From the NCBI GenBank assembly GCA_003265435.1, contig NOXC01000020.1, positions 1-64,000 on the forward strand: 64,000 nucleotides of DNA. The letters run 5' to 3'. Source of the DNA: Cellvibrionaceae bacterium AOL6. GTDB lineage: Bacteria > Pseudomonadota > Gammaproteobacteria > Pseudomonadales > Cellvibrionaceae. A program made the translations under genes and the position numbers. The notes beneath the pieces are model-generated. The model was not told the DNA's origin and ran no database searches. It saw nothing but the letters and a program-made list of their open reading frames with translations. Each line of letters begins with the position of its first letter. Positions within the stretch are counted from its first letter, which is position 1. Positions 8,144 through 17,620 of the stretch are shown piece by piece.

Positions 8144-11131
8144 TTAGAACGTGTAGCGGCCACCCAAGAGGTAACGTGCACCCAACTCCTCAAGCTCCCA
8201 AAGCTGGCGCTCGGAACGACCGTAGCGACGAGAATCCTCACCTGCTATGTTGATCCCTTCGAAGAAGACCTGGAAGTTGTCATTGATGTCATAACTGACA
8301 TTCAAATCAATCTGAGAGTACTCTTCAGTGTAGCTCGGGTTATTGTTGAACTGGTTGGTGTTATCCAGGAACGCATCACGCCAGTTGTAAGCGATACGCC
8401 CTGAGAAACCATAGTTCTCATAAATCAGAGAGAGGTTCGCGGTGTCGCTGAGACCGACCAGTGCAAACTGCGCCTCACCAATCAACAGATCATTAAACTC
8501 GACGTCGCCATCCACTGTGGTGTAGTTCGCCTGCACACCAAAGCCCGAATCACCAAAGAAGTGCTGAACTGCCAGTTCGAAACCGTTAATAATGGCTTCT
8601 TCATTGTTCACTGGCGTATTTGTCGAGAACTGATACAGCTCGTCTTCTGCCAGCGGAAGCACGTCATAGTCGGTTTCTATCTGGTTCGGATCGAGGTCAC
8701 CAAATTCGGTGCCGTCATCCAGAAGGCCGTTCTCCATCGCGACAACCATCGTGAAGAGGTTGGTCTCAGTGACCTCATAACCGCCCTCCTCCAATGCCGC
8801 ACGTGCAGCATCCGCACGCGGCCCATTGGTCGGATCCCGAAGATCAAAATGCGGCTCTTCAATAGGCACTGTTCCTATGAAGTTGCGCACGCGCTTCTCG
8901 TAAAAGCCGATTGACGCGTAGCTTGAGTCATCAAAGTACCACTCTAAAGATAGGTCGTAGTTGTCAGACTCTAGAGGAACGAGAGACGGGTTACCCGCAT
9001 CGGCCGTCGCACTGACTAAACCGGGAGTGGTCGGACGTGAAGGCTGATTCACCGTCACCGCCGAATCCAGGTTGTTATATGTCGTCTGTGCGATGGTTTT
9101 GCTGTATGACGCGCGGCCTTTCAAATCGTCCGTGAAGTCGATTGAAAAATCCATGCTAGGCAACAAATGATCATAGGACGCAGAGCGAGTGAACGGTGTC
9201 AGCTGAGCGCTACGATCCACGCGGAAGTCGTTGTTCGACAACCAGACAATCTGCTCTGGCTCAGCGAGGTCTGTGGTCGCTTCCGTGTTGGTGCTTTCAT
9301 AGCGCAGCCCCACAACGAAATTCGTTGTCATGCCGCCGAGCTCACCATCAATGGTAAATTTGGCGAAAGCACCGACCATATCTTCAGTGATGCGGCGGTT
9401 CGTTTGGAACACAGGGTTGTACGCATAATCAAAACCGTATTCGCCCGCACCCCAACGACCAATCGCATCGGCGCTACCGCCGAAGGCCAGCGACTGAGAG
9501 TTACCTGGATTGAAGTCGTCGAACTCACTGGGGAAATTAATCGGTGAAAGCAGGTCGTTCGGAATATCACCCGGATTGGCTATACCCCAGTCACCCATTA
9601 CGTTATAGGTCTGAGAATAAAGCGTTTTATTTTCAGAATCACGCGACTCGACACCGAAATCTAAACGACCATTGTCAAACTCAAGGGCACCCATCAAGCG
9701 TACCTGAGTGATGTCGGTCGACTGTTCGGAATAGGTGATCTGAGTCACCTGAGAACCAACGTCATCAATATCGAGCTGACCGTTACAGTTCATGCCTGTC
9801 TGGCAATCCCAGATCTCGTCGATCATGATTGCAGGCAAATCGCCACGAAAATCGGCGGTTTGCTGATTAATCACATTCGCCCCCATACCCACGTTGATCC
9901 AGCTACCACCATGTGGGCCATCCGGATCACTCTTGGCAGAGGAATCGTGCAGGTCGAAGGTGAAAGACAGTGCATCAGTAGCTTGGAAACGCAGGTTCAA
10001 GCCTACCGAGTCAAGCGTGTTGACTTGGTTACCTTGCTGCTGGGCCAGGCCAAAGTCCTTGCTGCTTGGGCCATCATTTCCGGAAATCACTTCGGTATAG
10101 ATGACGGGCGTGGCGACGGGCTCATTGGTATCAAAGGTCACCTCTTCGGCATCCTGGATGAACCACAGTGATTGCTCTGAACGCGCCTGAGAGAGTTCAT
10201 TTTGAACCCAAGTGTAGTCCAGAGTAGCTTCGATGGTATCCGTCGGCGCGAATTGCAAAACAACCTGCGCGTTTGTGCGCGTACGCTCGTTATCAGCAAT
10301 AGTATGACGAATATCGGAAGGGGTGGAGTACAATTGGCCGACGGCCGGCGCGTTGGTAATCCCATCGGGATTTACATTCATTGCGCCTTCTTCACCGGGC
10401 TCAACCCATTCACGTGTGTTCCATTGGTTGACAAACGAACCCGCTACGGAGCTGTCCCGCTCCTGATAGCTTCCGAATACGCCCACACCGAATTTATCAT
10501 CGGCGAATGTCTGGCTGTACAAACCCGAAATTTCAGGTGTGATGTCACTGCCTTCACGGTTCGTTGTGTCATGCAGCCCTTTTGCCGCCACGGTAAACTT
10601 CAGACCAGGCTGATCCAAAGGCCGGTGCGTTTTGAGGTCAATCGTCGCACCGATACCACCCGAAGCGACGTCTGCTCGACCCGTTTTATACACGGCAATT
10701 TCGCTCACACCTTCTGACGCGATGTTGGAAAATTCGAACGCGCGAGAGTTTGCGGTGGCATCCCAAGCCGCAGAGGTAGCGGGCATGGTTCGACCATTCA
10801 GCGTCACCATGTTGTAGTCAGGACCGAAACCACGCACGGTGATTTGAGAACCCTCACCGGAAGCCCGGCTGATAGAGACACCCGTGATGCGCTGCAGTGA
10901 CTCTGCCAGGTTGGTGTCTGGAAATTTACCGATGTCTTCCGCAGTGATCGCGTCTACAACACCGCTCGCATTGCGTTTCGTATCCATGGAAGACACCATC
11001 GACGCGCGAATACCGGTGACCACGACTTCTTCTTCAACCTGGGCATTTGCTCCGGTTGAAGAAAGAAAACAAGCCGCCGCGATACTGCTCGCCAACACAC
11101 TTTTTTTCAGTTGAACAGGATTGGATCCCAT
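8144..11131 (-). CDS. TonB-dependent outer membrane receptor (large, carbohydrate-type)
   Basis: A 995-residue receptor with a signal peptide ending near GANAQ, a TonB box-like VVVTG just after it, a plug domain (VDAITAEDIGKFPDTNLAESLQ region, then ITVRGFGPDYN) and a C-terminal beta-barrel ending in aromatic YTF. The plug motifs are those of the large receptor subfamily found in Caulobacter, Xanthomonas and Alteromonas sugar loci. Start chosen at 11131, with GAGGAG 6-7 bases upstream. Three LacI-type operators lie 390-500 bases upstream. The neighbouring SapC, GntR-like regulator and gluconokinase suggest a sugar-acid or oligosaccharide substrate; that is inference. Confidence 0.88.
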   Translation of the reverse strand: MGSNPVQLKKSVLASSIAAACFLSSTGANAQVEEEVVVTGIRASMVSSMDTKRNASGVVDAITAEDIGKFPDTNLAESLQRITGVSISRASGEGSQITVRGFGPDYNMVTLNGRTMPATSAAWDATANSRAFEFSNIASEGVSEIAVYKTGRADVASGGIGATIDLKTHRPLDQPGLKFTVAAKGLHDTTNREGSDITPEISGLYSQTFADDKFGVGVFGSYQERDSSVAGSFVNQWNTREWVEPGEEGAMNVNPDGITNAPAVGQLYSTPSDIRHTIADNERTRTNAQVVLQFAPTDTIEATLDYTWVQNELSQARSEQSLWFIQDAEEVTFDTNEPVATPVIYTEVISGNDGPSSKDFGLAQQQGNQVNTLDSVGLNLRFQATDALSFTFDLHDSSAKSDPDGPHGGSWINVGMGANVINQQTADFRGDLPAIMIDEIWDCQTGMNCNGQLDIDDVGSQVTQITYSEQSTDITQVRLMGALEFDNGRLDFGVESRDSENKTLYSQTYNVMGDWGIANPGDIPNDLLSPINFPSEFDDFNPGNSQSLAFGGSADAIGRWGAGEYGFDYAYNPVFQTNRRITEDMVGAFAKFTIDGELGGMTTNFVVGLRYESTNTEATTDLAEPEQIVWLSNNDFRVDRSAQLTPFTRSASYDHLLPSMDFSIDFTDDLKGRASYSKTIAQTTYNNLDSAVTVNQPSRPTTPGLVSATADAGNPSLVPLESDNYDLSLEWYFDDSSYASIGFYEKRVRNFIGTVPIEEPHFDLRDPTNGPRADAARAALEEGGYEVTETNLFTMVVAMENGLLDDGTEFGDLDPNQIETDYDVLPLAEDELYQFSTNTPVNNEEAIINGFELAVQHFFGDSGFGVQANYTTVDGDVEFNDLLIGEAQFALVGLSDTANLSLIYENYGFSGRIAYNWRDAFLDNTNQFNNNPSYTEEYSQIDLNVSYDINDNFQVFFEGINIAGEDSRRYGRSERQLWELEELGARYLLGGRYTF

Positions 11132-11481
11132 AGCTTTCTCCTCAGCACATATTGCTATTATTTTTCTCACACTCACCGACTACGAATGCACTGACGTTAA
11201 ATGGCACCACAGTCAACAAGATTTTTTTAATTCAGTTGGAACAAAATGATCAATCGCATGCCAAAACAGAACCGCGAAAGACAATAGGCTAACGACATCA
11301 TTCCATTCGCACGGCACAGTGCTTCACCCCCAGAAACGAAGGTGTGAAAACACGATAGGAAGTACATAAATTTTGGAAAGCATTTCTGTGAGAGCTGACT
11401 GATTTTTAAGATCAATTCTTATAATCAAGCTGCCTTCCTGTGCGCCGCAATAATTATTGTTAATTAATTTCGGGAAACACT

Positions 11482-11511
11482 ATTACAACGTTTGACATAG
11501 TGCAATCGCAA
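11482..11511 (-). promoter_or_regulatory. Candidate sigma-70 promoter of the receptor gene
   Basis: On the minus strand TTGCGA and TGTAAT are separated by 18 bases. The nearest LacI-type dyad (11519-11532) lies 8 bases upstream of the -35 box. Other promoters in this AT-rich stretch are possible. Confidence 0.35.
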
Positions 11512-11518
11512 ATTCGAG

Positions 11519-11532
11519 TGTAACCATTTACA
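11519..11532. promoter_or_regulatory. LacI-type operator 1
   Basis: TGTAACCATTTACA, a dyad with matching outer five bases (TGTAA/TTACA). It fits the LacI-family pattern TGNAANCGNTTNCA apart from the centre. Confidence 0.55.
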
Positions 11533-11557
11533 TCAATTTATTTTTTAAAATTTTTTT

Positions 11558-11571
11558 TGAAACCGATTTCA
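11558..11571. promoter_or_regulatory. LacI-type operator 2
   Basis: TGAAACCGATTTCA, close to the classic LacI-family consensus TGAAACCGGTTTCA used by many sugar regulators in marine gammaproteobacteria. It is the best of three dyads upstream of the receptor gene. Confidence 0.65.
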
Positions 11572-11620
11572 TACTTTAAAGAAATCTAAAAAAACCTATT
11601 ATTGTCGTACCTATTAATGA

Positions 11621-11634
11621 TGTAACCGTTTCCA
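11621..11634. promoter_or_regulatory. LacI-type operator 3
   Basis: TGTAACCGTTTCCA, an imperfect dyad with the central CG of LacI-family sites. It lies 63 bases, about six helical turns, from operator 2, a spacing compatible with looping. Confidence 0.5.
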
Positions 11635-12034
11635 TTACGGCATTGAATTCCAACTGCGTTTCAAGAAAACGTCCACCTCATACAATAGGCACTAAGTAAT
11701 CACTATTTAGTTAATTGGCAATGCGAACGCGATCGGCTTTTTTTTGCCGGAATATCACTCGATAAATCAAGAAAATTCAGCGCCACACAAGCCATGATCT
11801 ACGCCATGCTGCGAATGGAGAAAGAGAACTTTTTTAAAAAAAGAAACTGGATCGTCAGGAAGACTTTGAAAAAGGGCTCGTCGTACTTGTTAGTCGGCGC
11901 GACGAACACTGTCGATGAAACAGAGCAGAAAAAAAGGCCACACTCAACACCATCCTTGGCGCCGCCGCTATCAAGACGTTCACAACATCCATGATGAATA
12001 TTTGGGAGCGTGTGTGGCCCCAGTGCTCGGCATT

Positions 12035-12050
12035 ATGTTAGCGCTATCAT
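12035..12050. promoter_or_regulatory. GntR-like operator upstream of gntK
   Basis: ATGTTAGCGCTATCAT is a 16-base dyad with one mismatched pair. It resembles the E. coli gluconate operator (ATGTTACCGGTAACAT), and TAGCGCT is, from memory, part of the Pseudomonas GntR motif. It lies about 120 bases ahead of the gluconokinase start. Confidence 0.5.
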
Positions 12051-12170
12051 TTCATGTCAAGCCAAAAGCAAAACGGACCTAATCGGAAAAATAGGTAGTC
12101 GAGCCGCAAATGATTGCGCTACCAAATTTGGGTATGCTATCTTCGCAGTTTTACCCTTGGCCCTTCACCC

Positions 12171-12734
12171 ATGCCCGCTCAAACGCCTAAGCAACACGCT
12201 GACGAAACACCCACGCTGATTATCGTTATGGGCGTGTCCGGCAGCGGTAAGAGCACACTCGCAGCACGATTGGCGCAGCACTACCAGTTCACGTTTATTG
12301 AAGCGGATGAGTATCACAGCGAAGAGGCGAAAAGAAAGATGCACAAGGGCGTTCCCCTCGATGACGCGGATCGAGCGCCCTGGATTGCAAGGCTCTGTGC
12401 ATGCTTGCAAGATTACAGATCAAAAGGGCGTAGCTGTGTCCTCGCGTACTCTGGGCTGAGACACAAACAACGCGAACACATATTAAACCAGGGCTTTCAT
12501 ACCGCCACTGTGTTCCTACAGGGCTCGGAAGCGCTGATTGCCAAGCGTTTGGCCGGACGCAAAAACCATTTTATGTCACCGCAACTGCTTCACAGTCAAT
12601 TCGACAGCCTGCAAGCGCCCAAGCCTGAGGAAGGCGTCATCACACTGAATGTTACCCCCTCACCAGAGACCCTCTTTCAGCAAAGTATTGAGGCACTGGA
12701 ACGCTATCTGGGGATCTCAGCATTTAATCACTGA
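12171..12734 (+). CDS. gntK: Gluconokinase
   Basis: ATP-dependent phosphorylation of D-gluconate to 6-phosphogluconate, feeding the Entner-Doudoroff or pentose phosphate pathway. The 187-residue protein has the P-loop GVSGSGKST near residue 20 and the family segments EADEYHS, DDADRAPW and LAGRKNHFM. The start at 12171 gives the normal family length; an in-frame ATG at 12114 adds an unconserved leader. The gene ends convergently with avtA, overlapping by 11 bases. A GntR-like dyad upstream suggests gluconate induction. Confidence 0.9.
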   Translation: MPAQTPKQHADETPTLIIVMGVSGSGKSTLAARLAQHYQFTFIEADEYHSEEAKRKMHKGVPLDDADRAPWIARLCACLQDYRSKGRSCVLAYSGLRHKQREHILNQGFHTATVFLQGSEALIAKRLAGRKNHFMSPQLLHSQFDSLQAPKPEEGVITLNVTPSPETLFQQSIEALERYLGISAFNH

Positions 12735-13962
12735 TTGCGTGTAACTCCTGCGCAAGAATCTCTATCGCTCTCTCAAATACCTGCGGCTCGGCACAATAGG
12801 TCAGCCGCAAACATTGCTGAGCATGCGACCACGACTCAGCCTGATCAAAGAAAAAGTGTGCTCCGTCCATGACCAGTACGTTGCGTGCTTTCAGGCGTTC
12901 ATAGAGCACGCGAGAAGGGACGGACAGTTCCGGTAACCAGAGCCAAAGGAAAAAGGCCCCATCCGCTCGATGCACCCGGTGCGGAATACCTTCAAGGTGT
13001 CGAGCAAGGCAATCGAGCGCGAAGCGCCGGCGGCTGGCATAAAACGGCAGCACATGCTGTTCACACAGTATATCCAGAGTGCCGGCTTGCAGCAGTGATA
13101 ACAGCAGCGTCGGCCCGAGATTGCCACTCGCGAGGCTCATGACAGTATTGACACTCCCCAACGCCTCAATGACCGCCTCATCGGCCACGACCACCCCCGT
13201 GCGCGCCCCGGGAAGACCGAGTTTGGACAGGCTCAGCACGAATATCCGGTTAGTCTGCCACGCGGGGCGAGTACCGCTGAAGACAATACCAGGAAAGGGC
13301 GCACCATATGCCGCATCCAAAATCAATGGAATCCCCGCCGCATCCGCTAAGGCCCCCAATCTCTGATACTCTTCCGTCGACAGCACCTTGCCGCTGGGAT
13401 TCGCCGGGCTGGATACACACATCGCCGTCACACCACTGAGCTCGAGCGCGTCGAAGTCACAACCGTACTCGAATCGGTTATCGCCCTCACAACGAATCAC
13501 AGGGCGCATCGTGCGAAATACCCCAGGGTGCAGCACCTGGTCCTGATAACCGAGATATTCGGGCACCCAAGGCAGCAGAATCTGCCTTTGATCGACACCG
13601 TCCGCGAACAGATTGAACAACATAAAAAACGCCGATTGACTGCCATTCGTCAACGCAATATTGGCTTCCGTCACAGGCCAGCCGAGCGACTGAAAATACG
13701 CTGCCAGCGCGGCGCGCAAACGCTCGGAACCAAGTGGACTCTGATAGACACCAAGCATCTGATGTATCGCATCGGCGTCCTCAGCAATGGCGTGTAAGTG
13801 ACTGGCGAGGATGGCTTCAACCGCATCAATTCGGGCTGGGTTGCCGCCGCCGAGGAACAAAAGATCGGGGTTTACATTCAGCGCCTCGCCAAGATCGCTC
13901 ATCAAATCCACGATACCCGCGCCATCGGCGAGTTGACGGGCAAAAGAGGTCTTAAAAGTCAT
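12724..13962 (-). CDS. avtA: Valine--pyruvate aminotransferase
   Basis: PLP-dependent fold-type I aminotransferase, exchanging amino groups between valine and pyruvate/alanine. The 412-residue length and the N-terminal GGGNPA signature are those of AvtA. SSPANPSGKV, LDAAYGAPFPG and the PLP-lysine region LSLSKLGLPGARTG (about residues 240-255) are visible. It sits alone between convergent gntK and the receiver gene. Confidence 0.88.
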   Translation of the reverse strand: MTFKTSFARQLADGAGIVDLMSDLGEALNVNPDLLFLGGGNPARIDAVEAILASHLHAIAEDADAIHQMLGVYQSPLGSERLRAALAAYFQSLGWPVTEANIALTNGSQSAFFMLFNLFADGVDQRQILLPWVPEYLGYQDQVLHPGVFRTMRPVIRCEGDNRFEYGCDFDALELSGVTAMCVSSPANPSGKVLSTEEYQRLGALADAAGIPLILDAAYGAPFPGIVFSGTRPAWQTNRIFVLSLSKLGLPGARTGVVVADEAVIEALGSVNTVMSLASGNLGPTLLLSLLQAGTLDILCEQHVLPFYASRRRFALDCLARHLEGIPHRVHRADGAFFLWLWLPELSVPSRVLYERLKARNVLVMDGAHFFFDQAESWSHAQQCLRLTYCAEPQVFERAIEILAQELHAISD

Positions 13963-14064
13963 ACCAGAAGTCTGAAGTGGGATTGGGAGCGGTATTATGA
14001 AGAGGACACGAAGGCAACGCCACCGAAGTGCCCGATTAGAGGGGGCCGGACAGGATTCGCGGGC

Positions 14065-14431
14065 TTAGATCAGACCGAATGTCGTCAGCGTCTCTCGGAG
14101 CTTATCCTGGTTGACAGGTTTTTTTAATGAAGGCCAGTGCGCCCAAGGCTGTCACCCGCTCCTGCGCTTCAGGCTGAATATCCCCTGAAATCACAATGAC
14201 CATGGCTTTGAGCCCCTCATTTTTGACCGTTTCGAGCACGCCATAGCCGTCCATTTCCGGCATCGTCAGGTCGAGAAACACGATCTCGCCCTTACCGGCT
14301 CGAATGGCATCCAAAGCCTCTAAACCGTTCTTCGCAAAGGTAATTTCCGCTTCCCACTCTTCGGGCAGCGAGCGCGCCACCTGCTTGCGGGCCATATTCG
14401 AGTCGTCGCAAATTAGTAGTGGGATAGTCAT
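14065..14431 (-). pseudogene. Single-domain CheY-like response regulator, frameshifted in an A7 run
   Basis: The open frame (14102-14431) encodes 109 residues: the receiver motif ICDDS, phospho-acceptor Asp in FLDLTMPEMDG, and VISGD with the conserved Ser. It then ends abruptly after FIKK. The minus-strand sequence there has seven A (14119-14125). With six, the frame continues FIKKPVNQDKLRETL...FGLI to a TAA at 14065, restoring the conserved Lys-Pro and the final helix. So the gene carries a one-base insertion, an assembly error, or a slippage site. Single-domain regulators of this type work in chemotaxis or phosphorelay signalling; no kinase is adjacent. Confidence 0.75.
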
Positions 14432-14653
14432 TTATGAAGCGTGATCCTTTGATTTCTATACCTATTGATTATAGCCAGAGGATTGCATCCTGCTGAATTT
14501 AATCAAAAAATTTTTTGAACACCCCGTCGCGCAAAGACTCTAAGCCTGCGCCAATACAGAAGACAAAGCCCAGAGCCTCTGGTAACGTTTGAGGCCGTCA
14601 GCTCGGCAATCATCCAGTCAATTCAATAACATAGATGTTACAAGGAGTCCTTC

Positions 14654-17530
14654 ATGACCGTTGGTAGAGGCAATCTACTCGCAGGGTACAATCCGCTCGC
14701 CCAGTATTCAGGCATCGTGATCGCGCTGGGCCTACTGCTGCTCGCGGGCTGCAGCCAGCACCCATCGTCGCCCGAAAGTGAAGACTCCCCCGAACTCAGC
14801 ATCCCCTTTGAGCGTTATACGCTCGACAATGGCCTGACGGTCATCCTTCATGAAGACCACAGTGACCCGGTCGTGCATGTCGACGTGACCTACCACGTGG
14901 GTTCGGCTCGCGAGGAGATTGGCCGCTCAGGGTTTGCCCATCTGTTCGAGCATATGATGTTTCAGGGCTCGGAACACGTTGCCGATGAAGAACACATCCG
15001 CCTTGTCACCGAGGCTGGCGGCACCATGAATGGCACCACAAACCGGGATCGAACCAACTATTTCGAAACGGTTCCCGCCAACCACCTCGAAACCATGCTG
15101 TGGCTCGAAGCGGATCGCATGGGCTTCTTCATCAACGGCATCACCGAAGAGAAATTTGAGGTACAACGAGCCACCGTTAAAAACGAGAAGCAACAGAACT
15201 ACGATAATCGCGCCTACGGCCGCGCTTTTGAGTACATCGGCAAAACGCTCTACCCCCCGGGTCACCCCTACTCCTGGTTGCCCATAGGAGAAATGGAAGA
15301 CCTCGACCGCGCCCATGTTGATGATCTACAGCATTTTTTCCTGCGCTGGTACGGCCCGAATAACGCCACGCTCAGTATCGGCGGCGACATCAATCCCGAC
15401 GAAGTGAAAAAGCTGGTCCAGAAATACTTCGGCTCCATCCAGGCAGGCCCCGATGTGCAAGACATGTCGCCTATGCCCGTCGAACTGGATGAAGACCGCT
15501 ACATCTCCTATTACGATGCCAACATTCGCTTCCCCGCGGTGACGATGACCTTCCCAACCGTGCCGCAATTTCACCCTGATGCACCGGCGCTGCGTTGCCT
15601 CGCGGACATTCTCGGTAGCGGCAAGGGCAGCTACCTGTATCAAAACCTGGTCGCCCCCCGCAAAGCGATACAAGCCAGTGCCTCCAATATCACGCAGGAG
15701 CTGGCCGGCGAATTTTTCATGTTTGTGTTGCCCTACCCCGGCACGCCGCTCAATACCTTCGAGCAAGAGCTTCGCCAAGCGCTATCTGATTTTGAAACGA
15801 ACGGCGTCTCCGATGACGACCTGCAGAAATTCAAGGCGCGCTACGAAACCAATTTTATCCACGGGCTTGAGAAAGTCTCGGGCAAGGTCTCGCAACTGGC
15901 CTACTACCAGACCTTCGCAGACGACCCTGCATTTTTCGAAGAAGAATTACAGCGCCACCTCGCGGTCACCAAGGAAGACGTCATGCGCGTCTACGAAACC
16001 TATATCAAGGGCGAACCCAGCGTTATCGTCAGCATATTGGACGCACCAGACACCGCTGCAGCGAAACCCGATACCGTCAGCCTACCTGCGCCCCTGCCGC
16101 CTTCATCACTCAGTGAACGCGAGCAAGACTTGGCCTATGTGCGCCCTGTGGACGATTTTGACCGAAGCATTCAGCCACAGCCCGGCCCCGCTGCACTTGT
16201 CTCACCACCCGATTACTGGGAGAGCCAGGCCTCAAACGGCATCAGCGTGATCGGCAGTGAACAAAATGAACTGCCTTTGATCGTCATGCAACTGTCGCTT
16301 CCGGGCGGCACCAGCCTTGATTTGCTTGACGGCCACCATGTCGGACTCGCGGGCGTCAGCACCGCGATGATGAACACCTCCACCCAAAACTTCAGTGAGA
16401 AAGCGATTGCAGAAGAGCTGGAAAAGCTGGGCAGCAGCATTTGGTTCCAGGCGGACGGACAGCGCATCAATATCTATGTCTCTAGCCTCTCACGTCACTT
16501 TGACGAGACCCTCGCACTGCTTGAAGAGAAATTGTTCCGCCCGGCCTTCAATGAGGACGACTTCGCGCGGATACAACACGAGCAAATCGAGTCAGCGAAA
16601 TCCAGCACCAAGGAAGCCGCAACCATCGCACCGATGGTCTACAGCCGATTGATCTACGGGGACTCGCACCCGTTTGGCACCCCCGCCACCTTTGCCATCG
16701 ACTCTCTGCCCAAACTGAGCCCTGCCGATGCGCAAGCATTCTACGAAAAGCACTTCAGCCCTGACGGCGCTGAATTAGTGATTGTCGGCGACATCGACCG
16801 GCAGGCAGCACTGGACAAACTGCGTTTCCTGTTCGAATGGGAAGGCCCCAGCGCGCCCGAGCTGAGCTATCCAGCCACACCGGCGTATGAGGCCACTCAA
16901 CTGTATCTGGTCGACAAACCCGGGGCCGCCCAAAGCGAAATTCGCATCGGCTACCTCACTGACCTGAGCTACGACGCCACCGGCGAATACTTCCGACGCT
17001 ACCTGATGAATTTCACGCTGGGTGGTGCGTTTAACAGCCGCATCAACCTGAACCTGCGCGAAGAGAAGGGCTTAACCTACGGCGCGAGAACCTATTTCAG
17101 CGGCAGTGAAATCCCCGGCCCGTTTACCGCGAGCACCTCCGTTTTGACCAGCGGCACCGCGGTCGCCGTCGAAGAGATCCTCAAGGAAATTCGCCTGATG
17201 CGCGAGCAGGGCATCAGCGAGTCCGAATTGCACTTCCTCAAGCAGGCCATCGGCCAGCGCGATGCACTTGATTACGAATCAACGGATCAAAAATCGCGCT
17301 TCCTCGGGCAGATCCTGCGCTTTGATATCGAGCGGGGTTACGTCGACAAACAGAAAGCCATTATCGACGAGATCAGCCAGGCCGATATTCTCGCACTGGC
17401 ACAAAAACACCTGCCTCTCACACGCATGCAAATACTGGTTGTCGGCGATGCCGCTCAGATCCGCGAGCCGCTGCAATCACTCGGCTACCCGATCGTTGAG
17501 CTGAGCGAAGATGGCGCCACGCTCGAGTAA
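14654..17530 (+). CDS. M16-family zinc metallopeptidase, lipoprotein, two-module (pitrilysin type)
   Basis: A 958-residue protease. The N-terminus has a lipobox (LLLLAGC), so the protein is probably anchored in the envelope. The first module carries the inverted zinc motif HLFEH at residues 96-100 and the third ligand Glu near residue 178 (VKNEKQQNY). The second module, from about residue 510, lacks the zinc motif but keeps the REEKGLTYGA segment used in substrate binding. A perfect AAGGAG site lies upstream of ATG. Such proteins degrade peptides in the periplasm. A hairpin follows the gene. Confidence 0.9.
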   Translation: MTVGRGNLLAGYNPLAQYSGIVIALGLLLLAGCSQHPSSPESEDSPELSIPFERYTLDNGLTVILHEDHSDPVVHVDVTYHVGSAREEIGRSGFAHLFEHMMFQGSEHVADEEHIRLVTEAGGTMNGTTNRDRTNYFETVPANHLETMLWLEADRMGFFINGITEEKFEVQRATVKNEKQQNYDNRAYGRAFEYIGKTLYPPGHPYSWLPIGEMEDLDRAHVDDLQHFFLRWYGPNNATLSIGGDINPDEVKKLVQKYFGSIQAGPDVQDMSPMPVELDEDRYISYYDANIRFPAVTMTFPTVPQFHPDAPALRCLADILGSGKGSYLYQNLVAPRKAIQASASNITQELAGEFFMFVLPYPGTPLNTFEQELRQALSDFETNGVSDDDLQKFKARYETNFIHGLEKVSGKVSQLAYYQTFADDPAFFEEELQRHLAVTKEDVMRVYETYIKGEPSVIVSILDAPDTAAAKPDTVSLPAPLPPSSLSEREQDLAYVRPVDDFDRSIQPQPGPAALVSPPDYWESQASNGISVIGSEQNELPLIVMQLSLPGGTSLDLLDGHHVGLAGVSTAMMNTSTQNFSEKAIAEELEKLGSSIWFQADGQRINIYVSSLSRHFDETLALLEEKLFRPAFNEDDFARIQHEQIESAKSSTKEAATIAPMVYSRLIYGDSHPFGTPATFAIDSLPKLSPADAQAFYEKHFSPDGAELVIVGDIDRQAALDKLRFLFEWEGPSAPELSYPATPAYEATQLYLVDKPGAAQSEIRIGYLTDLSYDATGEYFRRYLMNFTLGGAFNSRINLNLREEKGLTYGARTYFSGSEIPGPFTASTSVLTSGTAVAVEEILKEIRLMREQGISESELHFLKQAIGQRDALDYESTDQKSRFLGQILRFDIERGYVDKQKAIIDEISQADILALAQKHLPLTRMQILVVGDAAQIREPLQSLGYPIVELSEDGATLE

Positions 17531-17540
17531 GGCGCCCGTA

Positions 17541-17567
17541 AAGGTTGCGACACTATGTCGCAGCCTT
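17541..17567 (+). terminator. Hairpin after the M16 peptidase gene
   Basis: A 12-bp stem (AAGGTTGCGACA/TGTCGCAGCCTT, one G-U) with a 3-base loop begins 11 bases after the stop codon. There is no T-run, so it is a terminator-like or 3'-protecting structure rather than a textbook intrinsic terminator. Confidence 0.5.
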
Positions 17568-17620
17568 AGCTCCACCCAGCGCGCTACAATGCGTACTCCG
17601 CTCCCTACACATCACGATCC

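Larger units (their letters stand above)
11132..12170. other. Long regulatory intergenic region between the receptor gene and gntK
   Basis: About 1 kb, AT-rich in the centre (11440-11640), without a convincing gene. It contains three LacI-type dyads (11519-11634), a candidate receptor promoter, and a GntR-like dyad at 12035-12050 ahead of gntK. The short frames at 11227-11415 and 11794-11994 have no homology I recognise and poor start sites. Confidence 0.65.

Noticed and set aside
15579..16250. A 223-codon plus-strand frame
   Set aside because: It lies in another frame inside the M16 peptidase gene; its composition is low in hydrophobic residues and rich in Arg, Ser and Pro, typical of an off-frame reading.
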